This document shows positions 61,610 through 64,000 of a stretch of 64,000 nt of DNA, piece by piece. Each line of letters begins with the position of its first letter. The stretch's first letter is position 1. Both the position numbers and the translations under genes were made by a program. The DNA comes from Rhizobium mongolense subsp. loessense (lineage in GTDB: Bacteria > Pseudomonadota > Alphaproteobacteria > Rhizobiales > Rhizobiaceae), in NCBI RefSeq assembly GCF_900099775.1, contig NZ_FMTM01000010.1, positions 109,931 through 173,930 of the forward strand, written 5' to 3'. The notes under the pieces are model-generated. The model was not told where the DNA came from, made no database searches, and worked only from the letters and a program-made list of their open reading frames with translations.

Positions 61610-62272
61610 CTACATCTGGCGCAGAGCCGCGATATCGTCGATCCGCACGGTTCTGCCTCTGACAGTGACGCCCGCTTCCTTGAGCGCACCGAATGCGCGC
61701 GAAAGGGCTTCGGGAGCAAGGCCTAGCTTGCCGGCGAGCAGGCTCTTTTGGTAGGGGAGACGAACGGTTTCGCTTGGTTTGCCTGCCGAACATTGGCTTA
61801 AGAGATAGTGGGCAACCCGCTGAGAGGCCGTTTGCAGACGGTCGCTGGCCACGCATTCCATCGTCGCAAGCAGATGGTCGGCCATCAGCTGCATGATATT
61901 CCTGTCCAGAGCTCGGTCCTCTTCCGCCAGGCGTCTTACGCCGTCGATAGTAAAGCGCGCTAGCACAGCATTATCTGCCGCCTGAACATTGTAGGCATAG
62001 ATACCACCACCGCCGATCAGACACTCGGCGAAGGTGTCGCGCGGCTCACAGATCCTGATATCTGCAGCGCGTCCCATCTCATTCGTCTTGAACAAACGAA
62101 CATAGCCTCGGATAACACAAAAGAACGCGTCGGCTCTTTGACCTTCCCGGATGATGAAATCGCGAGGCTCGAACCTGATGATGTCAGCCAGCTTGAGCAG
62201 CCTGTTGGCGGTGTCGCTGCCTAACCCGGCAAAGAGTTTTGAACGCGCCAATACGGTCGTCTCGACGGACAT
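61610..62272 (-). CDS. Crp/Fnr-family regulator without Cys cluster
   Basis: A 220-aa regulator with a cyclic-nucleotide-type barrel (~10-130) and C-terminal helix-turn-helix (LLAGKLGLAPEALSRAFGAL). It has no N-terminal Cys cluster, so it is not an oxygen-sensing FnrN; the EALSR helix is closer to DNR/NnrR-type NO regulators, which could fit the denitrification remnants. ATG 62272 follows AGGGTAGGAAA. A perfect FNR box is 57 bases upstream, so it is probably controlled by FixK or itself. Convergent with fixS. Confidence 0.85.
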   Translation of the reverse strand: MSVETTVLARSKLFAGLGSDTANRLLKLADIIRFEPRDFIIREGQRADAFFCVIRGYVRLFKTNEMGRAADIRICEPRDTFAECLIGGGGIYAYNVQAADNAVLARFTIDGVRRLAEEDRALDRNIMQLMADHLLATMECVASDRLQTASQRVAHYLLSQCSAGKPSETVRLPYQKSLLAGKLGLAPEALSRAFGALKEAGVTVRGRTVRIDDIAALRQM

Positions 62273-62328
62273 TTTCCTACCCTCGTTGAATCCCAAACCT
62301 CATTTAGCCTACGCAAGCGAATTCCTGT

Positions 62329-62342
62329 TTGATTTTGATCAA
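62329..62342. promoter_or_regulatory. FNR/FixK box between crp/fnr gene and response regulator
   Basis: TTGAT-TTTG-ATCAA, a full consensus match with perfect arms, 56 bases before the crp/fnr-type start and 182 bases before the response regulator start. Confidence 0.8.
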
Positions 62343-62524
62343 CGGCCCAAGCGTGAAAGTAAGCGCAAAACTGGATCTTTCGCGGCTCCGGCGGACCGCT
62401 TGACCATTCTTTGGGGAGAAGGATGACTGGCGACGTTCCCATTTCCTGAGAAATTCGATAATTGAAGAAAGCAACTGGCGGTGCGCGGGCGCGTCTTCTC
62501 GAAGAAGCCCTAGGGAATGTGGAA

Positions 62525-63253
62525 ATGACGGGCAAGCAATCCGAGCATATTTTGGTCGTCGACGATGACGCCCGGATTCGGCAAATGCTGATCCGCTATT
62601 TCGAAGATGAAGGATATCGCGTCACGGCCGTCGCTGACGGCACTGCGATGCACGCTGAGCTCGCAAAGACAGACTTTACAGCGATTTTCCTCGATCTGGT
62701 TTTGCCTGGCGGGCAAAACGGGCTTCAATTGGTGCGGGAAGTCCGCGCGAAGTCGGACGTGCCGATTTTGATGCTGACCGGCCGCGACGATGTGACCGAC
62801 AAAGTCGTAGGCCTCGAAGTCGGAGCAGATGATTACATCGCCAAGCCATTCCACCTTCGCGAAGTTCTTGCGCGACTAAGAACCGTGTTGCGTCGCCGCC
62901 AGCCTGCCGAGCGCCCGGCCGCGCATCCGGCTCCGGACAAGGGCGTCCTTCAATTCGATGGATGGCAACTTCACATCCACCGGCGCAAGCTGACAGACCC
63001 TTCCGGACAAGACACGCCACTGACAACCGGCGAATTCGATATGCTGCTCGTCTTTGCGCGCAATCCGGGCCGCGTGCTGTCGCGCGAAACGCTGATGGAC
63101 CTCACGCGCAGCCGCAACCTCGAGGCGTTTGATCGAACAATCGACGCGCAAATTGCCAGGCTGCGCAGAAAAATCGAACAGGATCCCAAAAACCCGACAA
63201 TCATCCAGTCCGTTCGCGGCGTCGGCTACATCTTTACGGGTAGCGGCCGATAA
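62525..63253 (+). CDS. OmpR/PhoB-family response regulator, FxkR candidate
   Basis: Two-domain regulator of 242 aa. Receiver: VVDDDARIR (acidic pocket), phosphoacceptor Asp in AIFLDLVLPGG, Thr in LMLTGRDD and Lys in YIAKPF. Output: winged helix with LTTGEFDMLL, DRTIDAQIARLRRKIE and VRGVGYIF. ATG 62525 has AGGGAATG upstream. No kinase is adjacent, but the window's hybrid FixL lacks a FixJ and a K-box precedes fixK, so this may be the FxkR-type link. That role is inference. Confidence 0.9.
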   Translation: MTGKQSEHILVVDDDARIRQMLIRYFEDEGYRVTAVADGTAMHAELAKTDFTAIFLDLVLPGGQNGLQLVREVRAKSDVPILMLTGRDDVTDKVVGLEVGADDYIAKPFHLREVLARLRTVLRRRQPAERPAAHPAPDKGVLQFDGWQLHIHRRKLTDPSGQDTPLTTGEFDMLLVFARNPGRVLSRETLMDLTRSRNLEAFDRTIDAQIARLRRKIEQDPKNPTIIQSVRGVGYIFTGSGR

Positions 63254-63513
63254 TCGCCAACACAACGCCGGCTCTTTGATTACTGTCAATGTTGGCGGTA
63301 GCTGAAGCGCGTATGTCGGTCGAAAACGGATAATTTCGAAGAACTGGATGCGGATGTTCCTTTAGCTTGCATTTGCAGCTCTGACAGCTGCCGTTGGATG
63401 CTTGAGAGTTGCCGAGCACAGCTTCGAGTGCCTTGGAAAGCGCCGGGAGTTGATCCGGCTCAAAGAAAAGCTGCACCTTGAGCGGAAAATGGTGCACACC
63501 TGGCGATCCGTTC

Positions 63514-63527
63514 TTGATTTATGTCAA
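63514..63527 (+). promoter_or_regulatory. hemA: FNR/FixK box upstream of hemA
   Basis: TTGAT-TTAT-GTCAA, a full match to the consensus, 53 bases before the hemA ATG. The rest of the 327-base region 63254-63580 shows no gene that I can support. Confidence 0.75.
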
Positions 63528-63580
63528 GACCATCCAGTTCGGCAAGCGCTAGGTCTTGGTGGTGGTCATGGAGCATATGA

Positions 63581-64000
63581 ATGGATTTCGAAGGATTTTT
63601 TAGGAGCGAGCTGGACGGGCTTCACAAGGAAGGCCGCTATCGGGTTTTCGCCGATTTCGAGCGTCATCGCGGCAGCTTTCCACGCGCCACGCGCCACACG
63701 GCGGACGGTCAGAAGGACGTCACCGTCTGGTGTTCCAACGACTATCTCGGCATGGGCCAAAACCCGAAGGTGATCGCGGCGATGAAGAACGCCATCGACC
63801 ACTGTGGCGCGGGTGCGGGAGGCACCCGGAATATCTCTGGCACCAACCACTATCACGTGCTGCTCGAGCGCGAGCTGGCCGACCTGCACGGCAAGGAAGC
63901 AGCGCTGATCTTCACCTCCGGCTATGTCTCCAACTGGGCGTCGCTCGGCACGCTCGGCGCCAGGATCCCCGGGCTGATCATCTTCTCCGACGCGCTGAAC
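63581..64000 (+). CDS. hemA: 5-aminolevulinate synthase, 3' end cut by window edge
   Basis: PLP enzyme that condenses glycine and succinyl-CoA to 5-aminolevulinate, the first step of haem synthesis in alphaproteobacteria. The visible 140 codons start MDFEGFFRSELDGLHKEGRY and contain WCSNDYLGMGQNPKV, CGAGAGGTRNISGTNHYH and LHGKEAALIFTSGYV, which are characteristic of ALAS. GGAG lies nine bases before ATG 63581. The upstream FixK box links haem supply to microaerobic oxidase expression. The frame runs off the window. Confidence 0.95.
   Translation, partial: MDFEGFFRSELDGLHKEGRYRVFADFERHRGSFPRATRHTADGQKDVTVWCSNDYLGMGQNPKVIAAMKNAIDHCGAGAGGTRNISGTNHYHVLLERELADLHGKEAALIFTSGYVSNWASLGTLGARIPGLIIFSDALN

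Noticed and set aside
63234..63497. 87-codon frame opposite hemA, starting 17 bases from the FNR box
   Set aside because: GTG start with a poor ribosome site, no recognisable domain and overlap with the end of the response-regulator gene; the box is better placed for hemA.
1..64000. CRISPR arrays, tRNA or rRNA genes, insertion sequences and phage attachment sites
   Set aside because: I saw no regularly spaced repeats, no tRNA-like cloverleaf ends, no transposase frames and no long terminal inverted repeats.

Overview
The window looks like DNA from an alphaproteobacterium of the Rhizobium/Agrobacterium group. The evidence is the GC-rich alphaproteobacterial coding, rhizobial small families (DUF1127, DUF982, DUF6522), a PrsDE-type secretion system exporting an RTX glucanase, and above all a hybrid FixL sensor kinase, FixK, fixNOQP, fixGHIS and a 5-aminolevulinate synthase. 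The fix/azu/hemN/norD neighbourhood recalls plasmid-borne fix and denitrification regions of Rhizobium etli/leguminosarum. Plasmid or chromosome cannot be told from the sequence.

Bases 1-23,600 are accessory metabolism and envelope functions. A penicillin-binding protein 1C gene (cut by the left edge) sits with a bacterial alpha-2-macroglobulin. Next come a single-domain response regulator, a TetR/MFS drug-efflux pair with a clear operator, and two LacI regulators. A sugar operon follows: oxidoreductase, isomerase, solute-binding protein, two permeases and an ATPase, behind a promoter with two LacI-type palindromes. An aldo/keto reductase, a LysR regulator and several small stress or membrane proteins close this part.

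Bases 24,000-32,100 hold a second ABC importer joined to a glycerophosphodiester phosphodiesterase, with a convergent inositol-monophosphatase-family gene and a PhoX phosphatase beside it. This looks like a route for taking up and breaking down a phosphodiester, similar in logic to agrocinopine catabolism. Bases 32,900-38,800 encode a type I secretion ATPase and membrane fusion protein, the RTX/GH16 glucanase they probably export, and a GH25 lysozyme-like protein.

Bases 39,000-50,100 look like a decaying anaerobic-respiration island. napE is intact but is followed by a frameshifted napF start joined directly to the end of napC, so napDAB are gone. Only the last third of norD survives. A DUF2249 gene and a ferritin-like gene are frameshifted, and a membrane protein is cut by an in-frame amber codon. 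Between these remnants lie intact genes, several with FNR/FixK boxes: CBS-BON protein, DksA-like protein, hemN, pseudoazurin and small paralogous proteins.

Bases 50,300-64,000 are the working microaerobic core: hybrid FixL, FixK, cbb3 oxidase (fixNOQP), its assembly genes (fixGHIS), a cysteine-less Crp/Fnr regulator, an OmpR-type response regulator and hemA (cut by the right edge). A direct repeat upstream of fixK matches the K-box of R. etli as I recall it. Boxes of the form TTGAY-N4-RTCAA precede azu, fixN, fixG, the crp/fnr gene and hemA, so the region reads as one low-oxygen circuit: haem-PAS kinase, response regulator, FixK, then oxidase, haem synthesis and the remaining respiratory genes.
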